Assembly (NCBI GenBank): GCA_020832405.1
Contig: JAFIET010000012.1
Coordinates: 1-63,996, forward strand
DNA length: 63,996 nt
Direction of reading: 5' to 3'
Origin: Balneolales bacterium
GTDB lineage: Bacteria > Bacteroidota > Rhodothermia > Balneolales > Cyclonatronaceae
Positions 36,722-46,707 of this stretch are shown here, one piece after another. Every line of letters starts with the position of its first letter. The first letter of the stretch is position 1. A program made the translations under genes and the position numbers. The notes under the pieces were generated by a model. That model had not been told where the DNA came from and searched no databases. It worked only from the letters and a program-made list of their open reading frames with translations.

Positions 36722-38173
36722 ATGTCGAGACTCACAGAAGCAGAAGCAGTAGAAACTGCTGCCTCCAGAAAGTATAAGTATGGCTTTACGACAAATATTG
36801 AATACGAAGAATTCCCAAGGGGCCTTAATGAAGATATTGTTAGGGAGATATCCCGTCGTAAGGATGAGCCTGAGTGGTTGCTTGAATTCCGCCTGAAGGC
36901 ATACCGTCAGTGGTGTGAAATGGAAGAGCCGGAATGGCCAAACCTGCACTACACCAAGCCTGATTATAATAACATCGTTTATTATTCCAGCCCCAAAGAA
37001 AAGCCTAAACTGAACAGCCTTGATGAAGTAGATCCTGATATTCTGGATACCTACAATAAGCTGGGTATTCCGCTTGAAGAGCAGAAGATGCTTGCAAATG
37101 TTGCCGTTGATGCTGTTTTCGACAGTGTTTCTGTAGCAACTACGTTTAAGGCAAAGCTCGCAGAGGCTGGTGTTATTTTCTGCAGCATCAGTGAAGCAGT
37201 GAAAGAATACCCTGAGCTGGTTAAGCAATATATGGGAAGTGTAATTCCTGCTAACGATAATTATTTCGCAGCGCTGAACTCAGCCGTTTTTTCTGACGGT
37301 TCTTTCTGTTTTGTGCCGAAAGGCGTGAAATGCCCGATGGAACTTTCCACTTATTTCCGCATTAACAACCCTGATTCGGGTCAGTTTGAGCGTACCCTCA
37401 TCATAGCAGAGGAAGGTGCCGAAGTAAGCTATCTGGAAGGCTGTACAGCACCGATGTTCGATACCAATCAGCTTCACGCGGCCGTTGTTGAGCTTGTAGC
37501 CCTTGATGATGCCAACATCAAATACTCTACCGTTCAAAACTGGTACCCCGGTGATGAAAATGGTAAAGGCGGTATTTACAATTTTGTTACCAAGCGCGGT
37601 ATCTGCAAAGGCGAACGTTCGAAAATTTCATGGACGCAGGTTGAAACCGGTTCTGCCATTACCTGGAAATACCCAAGTGTGATTCTTAAGGGTGATTACT
37701 CAACGGGTGAATTTTACTCTGTAGCCCTCACCAACGATTTTCAGCAGGCCGATACCGGCACCAAAATGATACATCTGGGCAAGAATACCCGCAGTACTAT
37801 TATCTCAAAAGGAATCTCTGCCGGAAAGTCTCAGAACAGCTATCGCGGACTCGTAAAGATTGGCAAGAAGGCCCACGGGTCGAGAAACTACTCCGTGTGT
37901 GACTCCATGCTGATTGGCAGCGAGTGCGGCGCGCATACTTTTCCGTTTATTGAGTCAGGCAACAGCACCTCCTCAGTTGAGCATGAGGCAACAACCAGCA
38001 AAATTGGTGAAGACCAGATTTTCTACCTGCAGCAGCGCGGTCTCGATGAGGAAGAGGCCATTTCACTCATCATTAACGGCTTTTGTAAAGAAGTATTCAA
38101 AGAGCTACCGCTGGAATTTGCAGTTGAAGCTACCAAGCTGCTGAGCATCAAGCTTGAAGGCAGTGTGGGCTGA
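36722..38173 (+). CDS. sufB: Fe-S cluster scaffold subunit SufB
   Basis: SufB is the scaffold subunit of the SufBC2D complex on which Fe-S clusters are assembled. The 483-residue protein has the family core and the usual C-terminal segment [19 protein letters not shown]. The beta-helix portion contains [15 protein letters not shown], a mark of SufB/SufD proteins. A cysteine occurs in NGFCKEVF and in CGAHTFPF. It opens an eight-gene cluster (sufBCDSU, nfu, sufA, DUF2480) and follows a promoter-like motif and palindrome. No iscR- or sufR-like regulator is nearby. Confidence 0.95.
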   Translation: MSRLTEAEAVETAASRKYKYGFTTNIEYEEFPRGLNEDIVREISRRKDEPEWLLEFRLKAYRQWCEMEEPEWPNLHYTKPDYNNIVYYSSPKEKPKLNSLDEVDPDILDTYNKLGIPLEEQKMLANVAVDAVFDSVSVATTFKAKLAEAGVIFCSISEAVKEYPELVKQYMGSVIPANDNYFAALNSAVFSDGSFCFVPKGVKCPMELSTYFRINNPDSGQFERTLIIAEEGAEVSYLEGCTAPMFDTNQLHAAVVELVALDDANIKYSTVQNWYPGDENGKGGIYNFVTKRGICKGERSKISWTQVETGSAITWKYPSVILKGDYSTGEFYSVALTNDFQQADTGTKMIHLGKNTRSTIISKGISAGKSQNSYRGLVKIGKKAHGSRNYSVCDSMLIGSECGAHTFPFIESGNSTSSVEHEATTSKIGEDQIFYLQQRGLDEEEAISLIINGFCKEVFKELPLEFAVEATKLLSIKLEGSVG

Positions 38174-38201
38174 TCCACAACATAATCATTCCTGATTTTG
38201 A

Positions 38202-38226
38202 GGCCGGTAAAGTTGAGAGACCGGCC
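38202..38226 (+). promoter_or_regulatory. Hairpin between sufB and sufC
   Basis: A 7-bp perfect stem, GGCCGGT at 38202-38208 with ACCGGCC at 38220-38226, has an 11-nt loop and only a short run of four Ts downstream. It lies in the 94-bp gap, the longest in the operon. It could be an RNA stability or partial-termination element. Confidence 0.4.
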
Positions 38227-38267
38227 CCGATTTTCATCAAAATAACCATCATTAAATCATTATTACC

Positions 38268-39041
38268 GTGTTAAAAATTATTGACTTACACGCTAAAGTA
38301 GAGGGTGAGGATATTGAAATCCTCAAAGGTATCAATCTTGAAATTGGTAAGGGCGAAGTCCATGCTGTTATGGGGCCCAACGGGAGCGGAAAAAGTACGC
38401 TTGCAAAAGTTGTAGCCGGACATCCCGCCTACGAAGTTACATCCGGGCAGATCCTGTTCGACGGCGAGGATGTTCTCGAAATGGAACCCGAAGAGCGCGC
38501 TCTTGCCGGTCTGTTTCTGGCCTTTCAGTACCCTGTTGAAGTTCCCGGCGTAAGCAACGCAATGCTTATTCGTCAATCTGTTAACAATGTGCGCAAAGCC
38601 CGCGGTCAGGAAGAGTTCGACCCGCTGGAGTTCGAAGATTACATTGCTGACAAACTGAAGCTGGTTGAAATGGATAACAAATTCCTCGACAGAAGTGTTA
38701 ACGCAGGTTTTTCAGGCGGTGAGAAAAAACGTAATGAAATTCTTCAGCTCGCCGCAATGGAGCCCCGCCTTTCGCTTCTCGACGAAACGGATTCCGGTCT
38801 TGATATCGATGCTCTGCGTATTGTTTCAGAAGGTATTAATTCTCTGCGCGGTACAGAAAACTCCTTTATGGTTGTAACTCACTATCAGCGTATCCTGAAC
38901 TACATCAAGCCCGATTTTGTACATGTTCTCATGGGCGGCCGGATCGTTAAATCAGGTGGCAGCGAGCTGGCGCTTGAGCTTGAAAATCAGGGCTACGACT
39001 GGCTCGTAAAAGAAACCTTCGTAAACGGAGAAGCCAAATGA
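38268..39041 (+). CDS. sufC: Fe-S assembly ATPase SufC
   Basis: SufC is the ABC-type ATPase of the SufBC2D complex. The 257-residue protein has Walker [10 protein letters not shown] near residue 37, a Q-loop, the SufC-specific signature [11 protein letters not shown] and the Walker B/D-loop [10 protein letters not shown]. It begins with GTG and no alternative start is close. The stop overlaps the sufD start by 4 bp (ATGA), indicating translational coupling. It has no membrane partner, as expected of this soluble ABC protein. Confidence 0.95.
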   Translation: MLKIIDLHAKVEGEDIEILKGINLEIGKGEVHAVMGPNGSGKSTLAKVVAGHPAYEVTSGQILFDGEDVLEMEPEERALAGLFLAFQYPVEVPGVSNAMLIRQSVNNVRKARGQEEFDPLEFEDYIADKLKLVEMDNKFLDRSVNAGFSGGEKKRNEILQLAAMEPRLSLLDETDSGLDIDALRIVSEGINSLRGTENSFMVVTHYQRILNYIKPDFVHVLMGGRIVKSGGSELALELENQGYDWLVKETFVNGEAK

Positions 39042-40369
39042 GTACTGCCGTTCAGTTTGCACAAACAACCTATTTGAACGAGCTGCACTCTGGTTTTTCT
39101 GTTGAACCCACCGGTGTTGCACCTGTGGAAAGCGCCCGGGAGCAGGCTGCTCTCGATGTTAAGGAGTGGTCGTTTCCGACTCCGCGCGACGAAGACTGGC
39201 GTCAGCTATCCCTGAAACCCCTGTACCGGAATTCATTCTTACAGGCGGATTCAGCTGAAATTAGCCGTGATGAAATCTCGGAATACTTCCTGCCCGAAGC
39301 TGCACAATCTACAATTGTTGTGGTTAACGGCCGCATTAACACGGCTCTTTCAGATACAAGCGCATTACCGGAAGGCTGTTTTGCCGGATCGGTTAAAGAT
39401 GCCCCTGGTTTTGTGATTAAAGCTCTCGAAGCCCATTTTGGCAAAGTTGCCCGTTATGCCAAAGATGCCTTCACTGCTTTCAACACAGCTGTACTTGCGG
39501 ATATTTCGGTAGTATTTACGGCTAAAGATGTCAAAATTGAAGCCCCGGTTCACATCCTGCACATTACCGATGCCCGTACACAGGCAGTGGCTACAGCACC
39601 TCGCGTGTTTATATACGGTGAACTTTTCAGTGATGCTACTGTAGTGGAAGATTTTATCGGTGTGGGGTCGCAGATTTATTTCAATACGGCCGTTTCGGAA
39701 ACGGTGCTTGAAGATGAGGCACACGTTAACCACATCAAAGTTCAGCGTGAGCAAAAAAATGCGTTCCACATCAGCCGTGTAGCTTCCCTGCTTGGCCGGG
39801 GCAGTAATTATAATTCCTACACCGTTTCAAGCGGTGCACAGCTGTTCCGCAACGAACCGCTTTCACTCGTAGATGCCGAAAACGCGCATGCCACGCTTGA
39901 CGGACTTGTAATGGTTGATGGTAATCAGGTTTCTGATACGCACAGTACGCTTGATCACCTCAAGCCCAACTGTACGAGCCATCAGCTTCACAAAGTGATT
40001 GCCCTGGGAGAAGGAAAATCTGTTTTTAACGGAAAAATCTTTGTCCGTAAGGATTCGCAGCAGATTGATGCCTATCAGGAAAACCGCAACCTGCTGCTGT
40101 CAGAAAATGCAGATGTCTTCACCAAACCTCAGCTTGAAATTTTTGCTGATGATGTGAAGTGCAGTCACGGTGCAACCATTGGTCAGCTTAGCGATGAAGA
40201 GCTGTTTTACCTGCAAAGCCGCGGGTTGAGCAAAAAAACGGCCATGCAGATGCTCACCTACGGTTATGCTCTGGATGTAATCGAAAACATCCCGGTTGAA
40301 AGTTTGCGGGCACAGCTCACGCAACTCGTAGCCGATTTTACGGGCAATGAAGCAGTAGCGCAGGTATAA
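39038..40369 (+). CDS. sufD: Fe-S assembly protein SufD
   Basis: SufD is the second structural subunit of SufBC2D. At 443 residues it has the expected length. The C-terminal half holds the shared SufB/SufD beta-helix with [32 protein letters not shown] and the closing [17 protein letters not shown]. The N-terminal 120 residues are helical and divergent, which is usual. It is coupled to sufC by a 4-bp overlap and lies 34 bp before sufS. Confidence 0.95.
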   Translation: MSTAVQFAQTTYLNELHSGFSVEPTGVAPVESAREQAALDVKEWSFPTPRDEDWRQLSLKPLYRNSFLQADSAEISRDEISEYFLPEAAQSTIVVVNGRINTALSDTSALPEGCFAGSVKDAPGFVIKALEAHFGKVARYAKDAFTAFNTAVLADISVVFTAKDVKIEAPVHILHITDARTQAVATAPRVFIYGELFSDATVVEDFIGVGSQIYFNTAVSETVLEDEAHVNHIKVQREQKNAFHISRVASLLGRGSNYNSYTVSSGAQLFRNEPLSLVDAENAHATLDGLVMVDGNQVSDTHSTLDHLKPNCTSHQLHKVIALGEGKSVFNGKIFVRKDSQQIDAYQENRNLLLSENADVFTKPQLEIFADDVKCSHGATIGQLSDEELFYLQSRGLSKKTAMQMLTYGYALDVIENIPVESLRAQLTQLVADFTGNEAVAQV

Positions 40370-40402
40370 TCCTGCAATTAACATCAGAAACAACATTCTT
40401 TC

Positions 40403-41665
40403 GTGAACGACTCCATCACAAAAAGCAAGGTAACTCCCGCCCGGATTCTCGAAATCCGGCGGGATTTCCCTGTTCTTGAACGAACCATTCAGGATAAACC
40501 TCTGGCTTACCTCGATAACGCCGCTTCAACACAAATGCCGCGGCAGGTAATCGAAACGGTTTCGGCTTATCACAGCTTCCACCATTCAAACGTGCACCGC
40601 GGTGTGCATCAGCTGAGTCAGGAAGCGACCGATTTGTATGAGGGAGCAAGAGAAAAACTCCGGTGTTTTGTTGGAGCTTCCTCACTGAAAGAAATCATTT
40701 TTACCAGCGGCACTACAGATGCAATTAATCTGATTGCCCACAGCTGGGGCGGTATGAATGTCGCTAAAGACGACGTCATCCTGATCTCAAACATGGAACA
40801 TCACGCGAACATTGTTCCCTGGTATATGCTTGCAAAGAGAACCGGCGCACAGATTCAGGTTATTCCGATTCTGGATGACGGTTCGCTGGATATGAATCGT
40901 TTTTCTGAATTGATTCAGCAGCCTAATGTTAAAGCTGTTTGCGTGAACCATGTTTCGAATGCACTTGGCTCGGTTAACCCGGTTGAGGAAGTCTGCCGTA
41001 TGAGCCGGGAAAAGGGTATTCGTACCGTAATTGACGGTGCTCAGGCTATAGGTCATTTTCCGGTTGACGTTCGCAGTATCGGCGCTGATTTCTACGCATT
41101 TTCCGGACACAAAATGCACGGCCCTACGGGCATTGGTGTGTTGTACGGCCGGCAGGAGCTGCTCGAAGAAATGGGCCCGTACAAGGGCGGCGGTGATATG
41201 ATTCTGAGCGTATCTTTCGATAACATTTCCTGGAATGAGCTGCCCTATAAATTTGAGGCAGGCACACCGCCCATCTCACAGGCAGTTGGTCTTGGCGCGG
41301 CGGTTGATTATCTGAATGGTCTCGACCGGCAGCTGCTCTCCTCCTATGAAGATGAGCTGCTCGCATACACAACAAGGCGGCTGATGGAAATACCGGGTAT
41401 GCAGCTCGTTGGAACAGCAGCAAAAAAAGTGTCACTCAATTCGTTTGTGATTAAGGGCGTGCATCCGCACGACATTGGCACTATTCTCGACGGGGAAGGC
41501 GTAGCGGTGCGTACCGGACAGCATTGTGCTGAGCCTGTAATGGACCGGTTCTGCATTCCCGCCACAACCCGTGCATCTATGGCCTTCTACAACACATTTG
41601 AAGAAATTGATCAGCTAACAGACGCCCTTTTAAAAGTAACGGAGTTATTTGATGTTACTGACTAA
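40403..41665 (+). CDS. sufS: Cysteine desulfurase SufS
   Basis: SufS takes sulfur from cysteine and leaves a persulfide on its own cysteine. The 420-residue protein is a class-V PLP enzyme. The PLP lysine is Lys237 in FSGHKMHGPTG and the catalytic cysteine is Cys375 in RTGQHCAEP, both conserved in group II desulfurases. It starts at GTG 40403. It overlaps sufU by about 14 bp; sufU encodes its sulfur acceptor here, since no sufE is present. Confidence 0.95.
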   Translation: MNDSITKSKVTPARILEIRRDFPVLERTIQDKPLAYLDNAASTQMPRQVIETVSAYHSFHHSNVHRGVHQLSQEATDLYEGAREKLRCFVGASSLKEIIFTSGTTDAINLIAHSWGGMNVAKDDVILISNMEHHANIVPWYMLAKRTGAQIQVIPILDDGSLDMNRFSELIQQPNVKAVCVNHVSNALGSVNPVEEVCRMSREKGIRTVIDGAQAIGHFPVDVRSIGADFYAFSGHKMHGPTGIGVLYGRQELLEEMGPYKGGGDMILSVSFDNISWNELPYKFEAGTPPISQAVGLGAAVDYLNGLDRQLLSSYEDELLAYTTRRLMEIPGMQLVGTAAKKVSLNSFVIKGVHPHDIGTILDGEGVAVRTGQHCAEPVMDRFCIPATTRASMAFYNTFEEIDQLTDALLKVTELFDVTD

Positions 41666-42110
41666 CCGGTCAAAAAATCTGTATCAGGAAGTAATCCTGG
41701 ATCATAACAAAAGCCCGCGGAATTACCGTGCAATTGAATTTCCGACCCATTTTGCCAAGGGCCATAACCCCCTTTGCGGCGACAAGCTGGACGTTTACCT
41801 GATTGTTGACGGTGAGGATGTAGTGCAGGATGTGAGTTTTGTCGGAGACGGCTGTGCTATTTCAAAAGCATCTGCCTCTATTATGACAACTATTGTGAAA
41901 GGTAAATCTGTGGATGAAGCCAAAGAACTGTTCACTGGGTTTCATGAGATGGCAACCGGAAAAATTGAACCGAGTGAAGATCCGAAACTGCGCCGGCTTC
42001 AGGTTTTTGCCGGCGTGAAAGACCTTCCCGCCCGTGTAAAGTGCGCAACCCTCGCATGGCACACGCTTGATGCCGCTCTGCGTAACAAACAAGAGATTTC
42101 AACTGAATAA
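41652..42110 (+). CDS. sufU: Sulfur-transfer protein SufU
   Basis: SufU accepts sulfur from SufS. The 152-residue protein is of the zinc-containing type. The four ligands used by Bacillus SufU are all present as Cys42 and Asp44 (NPLCGD), Cys68 (DGCAIS) and Cys131 (VKCATLAW). I use ATG 41652 rather than the TTG one codon earlier. The coding start lies inside the end of sufS, so the two are translationally coupled. The zinc site, rather than Fe-S scaffold residues, argues for a transferase role. Confidence 0.92.
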   Translation: MLLTNRSKNLYQEVILDHNKSPRNYRAIEFPTHFAKGHNPLCGDKLDVYLIVDGEDVVQDVSFVGDGCAISKASASIMTTIVKGKSVDEAKELFTGFHEMATGKIEPSEDPKLRRLQVFAGVKDLPARVKCATLAWHTLDAALRNKQEISTE

Positions 42111-42144
42111 ATATTTTATCCGAAAACCTTTTTGGAGGTTCATT

Positions 42145-42693
42145 ATGCCTAAAATTGCTGAAATTGAACGTACACCAAACCCAAATGCGATCCGGTTTGT
42201 ATTGAAAGATCCCATCTCGCAAGGCGTTACAAGATCTTATGAGTCAGCTGAACTCGCCGGGAAAGACCCGCTTGCAAGTGAGCTCTTCAAAATAGAAAAC
42301 GTCATAAATGTCTATTATGTAGATAAATACGTGACCGTTACTCAGGATGGCAAGGCCGACTGGAACGACCTGCTGCGCAAGCTTGCACCACCTATCCGTG
42401 AAGCTGAAGCCATTGGTGAGCTTGAAAGCGACGATGAAGAAGTGCACGTAAGCAAGGAAGCCATGAACGACCCGCGACTTGCCGAAATCAATCAGATGCT
42501 CGATGATCAGGTGCGGCCGTATCTGCTCGCAGACGGGGGCGGACTAAAAGTTCTTGGCCTTGAAGGTAACATTCTCAAGGTTCATTATCAGGGCGCCTGC
42601 GGAACCTGTCCTACCGCTACTACCGGAACCTTGTATGCGATTGAGAGTATGGTTCGTCGTATCCATCCTGAAATTGAAGTGAAAACGATCTGA
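42145..42693 (+). CDS. nfu: NifU-like Fe-S carrier Nfu
   Basis: Nfu proteins carry a Fe-S cluster to target enzymes. The 182-residue protein has an N-terminal Nfu domain (about 1-90) and a C-terminal NifU-like domain whose CxxC motif, GACGTCPTAT, binds the cluster at a dimer interface. The start at 42145 is well supported by GGAGG 8 bp upstream. The longer frame beginning at 42067 runs into sufU and is not credible. It is the sixth gene of the suf cluster. Confidence 0.9.
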   Translation: MPKIAEIERTPNPNAIRFVLKDPISQGVTRSYESAELAGKDPLASELFKIENVINVYYVDKYVTVTQDGKADWNDLLRKLAPPIREAEAIGELESDDEEVHVSKEAMNDPRLAEINQMLDDQVRPYLLADGGGLKVLGLEGNILKVHYQGACGTCPTATTGTLYAIESMVRRIHPEIEVKTI

Positions 42694-42742
42694 CACATTA
42701 CTTCAGCTTAAGGCAGTATTATTTCATAAATCGAGAAAAATA

Positions 42743-43081
42743 ATGGCGATAACCATCACTGAAAGAGCCGCACAACGCATTCTTGAAATCAAAGAGCAGG
42801 AAAAGCGCCCGGCAACTTCTGTTCTTAGAATCGGGGTTGCAGGTGGCGGATGTTCCGGGCTGAGCTATAAGATTGATTTTGACGATAACGGAGCTGCGGA
42901 AGGGTCAAAAGATCAGGTGTTTCAGAGCAAGGGCATTCCCATTGTGGTTGATATGCGCAGCTTCCTTTATCTGGCAGGTACCGAACTCGATTATACCGAC
43001 GGCCTGAAAGGTCAGGGTTTCCATTTTGTAAACCCCAATGCCAGCCGAACCTGCTCCTGCGGTGAATCTTTCGCGGTTTAG
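42743..43081 (+). CDS. sufA: A-type Fe-S carrier (SufA/IscA family)
   Basis: A-type carriers pass Fe-S clusters to apoproteins. The 112-residue protein has the three conserved cysteines of the HesB/IscA fold: one in GGGCSGLSY and two in the C-terminal CSCGESF motif. It is in line with nfu (49-bp gap) and DUF2480 (12-bp gap). Whether it acts in assembly or delivery cannot be told, so the symbol is by operon context. Confidence 0.9.
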   Translation: MAITITERAAQRILEIKEQEKRPATSVLRIGVAGGGCSGLSYKIDFDDNGAAEGSKDQVFQSKGIPIVVDMRSFLYLAGTELDYTDGLKGQGFHFVNPNASRTCSCGESFAV

Positions 43082-43093
43082 AAAATTCTTTTT

Positions 43094-43621
43094 ATGATGA
43101 TTGAAAATAAGGTAGCAAAATCAGGCCTCATAACGCTCGACCTGGAAATGTTCAGGGAAAAGAGAGCTGTTCACAGCTTCGACCTAAAAGAATTTCTCTA
43201 TATGGAGCTGATTCTCAGGGAGAAGGATTTTCGGGATGCGCTGCAAAACCTCGACTGGAGCCGCTTTTCCGGCAGTATCCTGGCGGTGCATTGCTCAACT
43301 GATGCCATAATTGCACACTGGGCTTACATGCTGGTTTGCAGCCATGCTGCTGAAGTAGGCGCAATTGTTGCCTATGGCAGCCCTGAGCAGGTAAAACTGG
43401 CTTCCATGCAGCAAAATGTGAGAATACACAACTGGCAGCAGTACGCGGGTAAAAAAGTGCTTCTTAAAGGCTGCAGCCACGAAGCACTGGATCCTTCGGT
43501 TTATACCCTTGCGACACAATGCCTGCTTCCTTTTGCTGATCGCCTGATGTACGGTGAAGCCTGCTCATTTGTGCCCGTTTACAGGAAACCAAAGGTTAAG
43601 CAGGCAGCTGAAGCGGAGTGA
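43094..43621 (+). CDS. DUF2480 family protein at the end of the suf operon
   Basis: This 175-residue protein has the DUF2480 pattern: an opening ENKVAKSGLITLDLE, REKDFRDAL, a central segment containing HCSTDAIIAHWAYML, and a closing LKGCSHEAL and MYGEACSFVP. Cysteines occur in the HCST, LKGC and EACS segments. The family has no known function but in Bacteroidota it is commonly beside suf genes, as here, where only 12 bp separate it from sufA. A role in Fe-S delivery or protection is an inference from context. A strong terminator follows. Confidence 0.85.
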   Translation: MMIENKVAKSGLITLDLEMFREKRAVHSFDLKEFLYMELILREKDFRDALQNLDWSRFSGSILAVHCSTDAIIAHWAYMLVCSHAAEVGAIVAYGSPEQVKLASMQQNVRIHNWQQYAGKKVLLKGCSHEALDPSVYTLATQCLLPFADRLMYGEACSFVPVYRKPKVKQAAEAE

Positions 43622-43658
43622 GCGTTTATCAGCGCTTCCCGGCCTGTTAAAGATTTAG

Positions 43659-43687
43659 GGCAAAGCTTTTCTGCTTTGCCTTTTTTT
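43659..43687 (+). terminator. Terminator of the suf operon
   Basis: An 8-bp stem, GGCAAAGC at 43659-43666 with GCTTTGCC at 43673-43680, has a 6-nt loop and is followed by seven Ts. Confidence 0.92.
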
Positions 43688-43713
43688 ATTCATTCAGTGA
43701 TTAGAATTCTCCG

Positions 43714-44721
43714 ATGTCGATACAAAACCGGAAAAAAGACCACGTGTCGCTTTGTGTAACCGGCGATGTAAACTATGCAAAGACAAACGGGTTCGGGCAG
43801 TATGACTTCATACACAATGCACTCCCTGAGCTCGCTCTTAATCAAATCGATGTTTCGGCTGAACTGTTAGGCCGGTCTTTTGCCTTCCCGTTGTTTATTT
43901 CATCCATGACCGGCGGTTACAGCGGTGCGGTTTCTGTAAATGAGATTATTGCTGAATTTTGTGAAGCACATCAGCTTCCCTTCGGGGTCGGGAGTCAGCG
44001 TGCGATGCTGGAACGGCCAGATGAACGGGCATCTTTCAGCATCGCCCGAAAAAAAGCGCCTACAGCTTTCATAGCGGCAAATATTGGCGGATGTCAGCTT
44101 CCGCAGCTTAGCCGCACAGATATCGACCTCATGTTGGATGTGATTGAGGCCGATGCCCTCATCATTCATCTTAACCCTCTGCAGGAACTGATGCAGCCGG
44201 AAGGTGACAGGGATTTTCGGGGAATTTTGGGAAGCATTGGCGAACTTTGTGCAAATCTGACTGTGCCTGTAATTGTGAAGGAAACAGGTGCAGGCATTTC
44301 CGCAACGGTTGCAGCAAAACTGCATCAGGCCGGCGTTCGTGTGATTGATATTGCAGGTGCCGGCGGCACAAGCTGGAGTAAAGTAGAAAACGCCCGCTCA
44401 GAAAAGCCGAACTCCCTTTTTGATGACTGGGGGATCCCAACGGCCGACGCCCTGCAAATGATACAGGCTTCCAAACCGGAAGGTCTCGAACTGATTGCGT
44501 CAGGCGGTATCAAAAACAGCCTCGACATGGCAAAAGCAATTTGCCTGGGCGCCGATTTTACAGCTGCCGCACAGCCGGTAATTCGCGCCGTTATTGAAGA
44601 AGGCCGTGATGGTCTGCAACGGTGGTTTCGCGAATGGGAGCGGGATTTCAGGTTTGTGCTCTGTCTGCTGGGGGTACAGAATATCCGGCAGCTTTCACAA
44701 CAGTACCTGCGGAAAAAATGA
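43714..44721 (+). CDS. fni: Isopentenyl-diphosphate isomerase type 2
   Basis: This FMN/NADPH-dependent enzyme interconverts IPP and DMAPP. The 335-residue protein is a TIM barrel with the type 2 signatures SSMTGGYSG near 68, GVGSQRAM near 92, VKETGAGIS near 188 and DIAGAGGTSW near 210. Type 2 differs from the unrelated Idi1. The downstream gene is a polyprenyl synthase, so the pair supplies isoprenoids for quinones, undecaprenyl carriers or carotenoids. The start follows the suf terminator by about 26 bp, so it has its own promoter. Confidence 0.92.
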   Translation: MSIQNRKKDHVSLCVTGDVNYAKTNGFGQYDFIHNALPELALNQIDVSAELLGRSFAFPLFISSMTGGYSGAVSVNEIIAEFCEAHQLPFGVGSQRAMLERPDERASFSIARKKAPTAFIAANIGGCQLPQLSRTDIDLMLDVIEADALIIHLNPLQELMQPEGDRDFRGILGSIGELCANLTVPVIVKETGAGISATVAAKLHQAGVRVIDIAGAGGTSWSKVENARSEKPNSLFDDWGIPTADALQMIQASKPEGLELIASGGIKNSLDMAKAICLGADFTAAAQPVIRAVIEEGRDGLQRWFREWERDFRFVLCLLGVQNIRQLSQQYLRKK

Positions 44722-44819
44722 AAGTTTGTTTATGCCGATTCAACTTAAGTTCGATTAACGCTTACCAAAGCCTTACCTTAAGAATAATTATTAACTGAAC
44801 CACACCGAAATCTTTTCAA

Positions 44820-45806
44820 GTGAACCACGAATTATCTCCGGCTGAACTGATAAAAAGGGCTTTAAACCGGCTTGAAATTCCGGAACGTCCAAAAAGCCTG
44901 TATGATCCTGTTAAATATACGCTTGCGCTTGGTGGTAAACGGATCAGACCGCAGCTTGTGTTGCTGGGTTGCGGCATGTGTAGCGGAAACCCAGAAGATG
45001 CCGTGAAGGCAGCACTCGCCGTCGAGCTGCTTCACAATTTCACCCTCATTCATGATGATATCATGGATCAGGCAAATTCACGCCGGGGTAAGCCGGCTGT
45101 ACACGTACGCTGGGATACAAGCACGGCTATTTTAAGCGGAGATGTTATGTTTAATCTTGCGTACCAGCAGCTCGAACACTACATCCCGGAAAACGGCTTC
45201 CCACCTGAGCTTTTCGCGCAGCTACACCGGGAATTTTCTGAAGCAACCCGGATCGTGTGCGAAGGTCAGGCCCTCGATATGGAATTTGAAACCGCGATAG
45301 AGGTTGAGCTGGATGCTTATATCCACATGATTACCTGCAAAACAGCGGCACTGTTGGACGCTTCACTAAAAATGGGTGCCCTAATTGCAGGAGCGGATTC
45401 AAAAACGGTTGAAACAATCGGTCGCCTCGGCCTTGAAGCAGGTATTGCCTTTCAGATTCAGGATGATCTGCTTGATGCTGTAGCTGATCCGGATAAATTC
45501 GGTAAGCGGGTAGGGGGTGATATTTATGAAGGCAAGAAAACATGGCTCAGCTTAGAGGCCTTAAAGCGGACAAGCGGTGATGAACGGAACAAAATTTCAG
45601 CCATCCTTCAGAACGCATTATGTACCGAAACAGATGTTCAGTACGTTATCGATGCTTATCAAAAACATGGTATTATTCGGGATTCTGAAGAAGCCATAAA
45701 AAATCATTATATTTCGTGCCTTTCAGCACTTGGTCAGTTTAAGGAGTCTCCTTATAAGGAGGCTGTTCTGAATCTGATCGAAACACTGAGCAAGCGCGAT
45801 AATTAA
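44820..45806 (+). CDS. Polyprenyl (isoprenyl) diphosphate synthase
   Basis: Polyprenyl synthases add IPP units to an allylic diphosphate. The 328-residue protein has both aspartate-rich motifs: DDIMD (in LIHDDIMDQANSRRGKPAVH) and DDLLD (in FQIQDDLLDAVAD). The start is GTG at 44820. The first motif has no two-residue insertion, and a Phe lies five residues before it. That feature affects chain length in the family, but I do not assign a product. It may make GGPP, FPP or a longer precursor; a carotenoid or quinone link is possible. Confidence 0.85.
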   Translation: MNHELSPAELIKRALNRLEIPERPKSLYDPVKYTLALGGKRIRPQLVLLGCGMCSGNPEDAVKAALAVELLHNFTLIHDDIMDQANSRRGKPAVHVRWDTSTAILSGDVMFNLAYQQLEHYIPENGFPPELFAQLHREFSEATRIVCEGQALDMEFETAIEVELDAYIHMITCKTAALLDASLKMGALIAGADSKTVETIGRLGLEAGIAFQIQDDLLDAVADPDKFGKRVGGDIYEGKKTWLSLEALKRTSGDERNKISAILQNALCTETDVQYVIDAYQKHGIIRDSEEAIKNHYISCLSALGQFKESPYKEAVLNLIETLSKRDN

Positions 45807-45853
45807 GAAAGTAAGTCCGGGATTCATTTTTTTTCACAAACAAACTGTAAGCT

Positions 45854-46693
45854 TTGAAGTTATCCTCTTTACCTGTTTTTTTTCTGCTCATTTTAAGCAG
45901 TCTCATTTTATTCAGCTGTGCCAACCAAAATCAGATTCGTCCGGGAGATTCGCTCGAAGTTGCTTTTGACAAAGCAATGGCCTTCTACGACCGCGGTCGT
46001 TTTGGGGATGCTGCACAGGCCTTTGAAACGGTCATAACTGTTGGCCGTGGTACTGAAATTGGCCAGGAAGCGCAGTTTTTCCTTGCTGAGAGCTATTACA
46101 AAAACCGTCAGTACCTGCTTGCAGCTTCTGAATATCAACGCTATCACGTGTTTTTTAACCGCTCTGACCGCTCGCCCGATGCTCAGTTTATGGAAGCTTA
46201 TTGCTACTATTTGCTGAGTCCGCGCTATGAACTCGATCAGACCGACACCTTTCGCTCAATCGAGCTCTTTCAGCTTTTTATAAGCCGCAACCGTTCGTCT
46301 GCACGCGTGGAAGAAGCCGTTACGTACATTGATGAAATGAGAGAAAAACTTGCAAGGAAAAACTTCTCAGCAGCCGAACAGTACATGCGGCTCGGCCGCC
46401 GGACAGCTGTGAATTTCCGTGCTGCAGCAATTTATTTTGGCCTTACCATTGATATGTATCCCGAAACAAGCTTTGCCGAAAAAGCACAGGCCAATCAGAT
46501 TCGTGCCTGGGTTTACTTTGCTGATAACAGTACTGTCAGCCGGCAGGAAGAGCGTTACAACAAGGCAATTGAAGCTTACGAAACCTATGTTCAGCTTTTT
46601 CCGCGGGGTGCAAACCGGTCTGTTGCAGAAAACTACTTTGACCGCGCAGTCGCAGGTCGTGATAGTGCAATCCGGCAGCTTGCAGGAAACTAA
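45854..46693 (+). CDS. bamD: Outer membrane assembly lipoprotein BamD
   Basis: BamD is the essential lipoprotein of the BAM complex, which folds outer-membrane barrels. The 279-residue product has a signal peptide ending in the lipobox LFSC with Cys22. TPR-like helical pairs follow, such as AMAFYDRGRFGDAAQAFETVI at 48-68 and EAQFFLAESYYKNRQYLLAASEYQRY near 77-102. The start is TTG at 45854, which gives a proper signal peptide. It lies 48 bp after the prenyl synthase gene. A hairpin terminator follows it. Confidence 0.88.
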   Translation: MKLSSLPVFFLLILSSLILFSCANQNQIRPGDSLEVAFDKAMAFYDRGRFGDAAQAFETVITVGRGTEIGQEAQFFLAESYYKNRQYLLAASEYQRYHVFFNRSDRSPDAQFMEAYCYYLLSPRYELDQTDTFRSIELFQLFISRNRSSARVEEAVTYIDEMREKLARKNFSAAEQYMRLGRRTAVNFRAAAIYFGLTIDMYPETSFAEKAQANQIRAWVYFADNSTVSRQEERYNKAIEAYETYVQLFPRGANRSVAENYFDRAVAGRDSAIRQLAGN

Positions 46694-46707
46694 GGTAATC
46701 TGATTAT

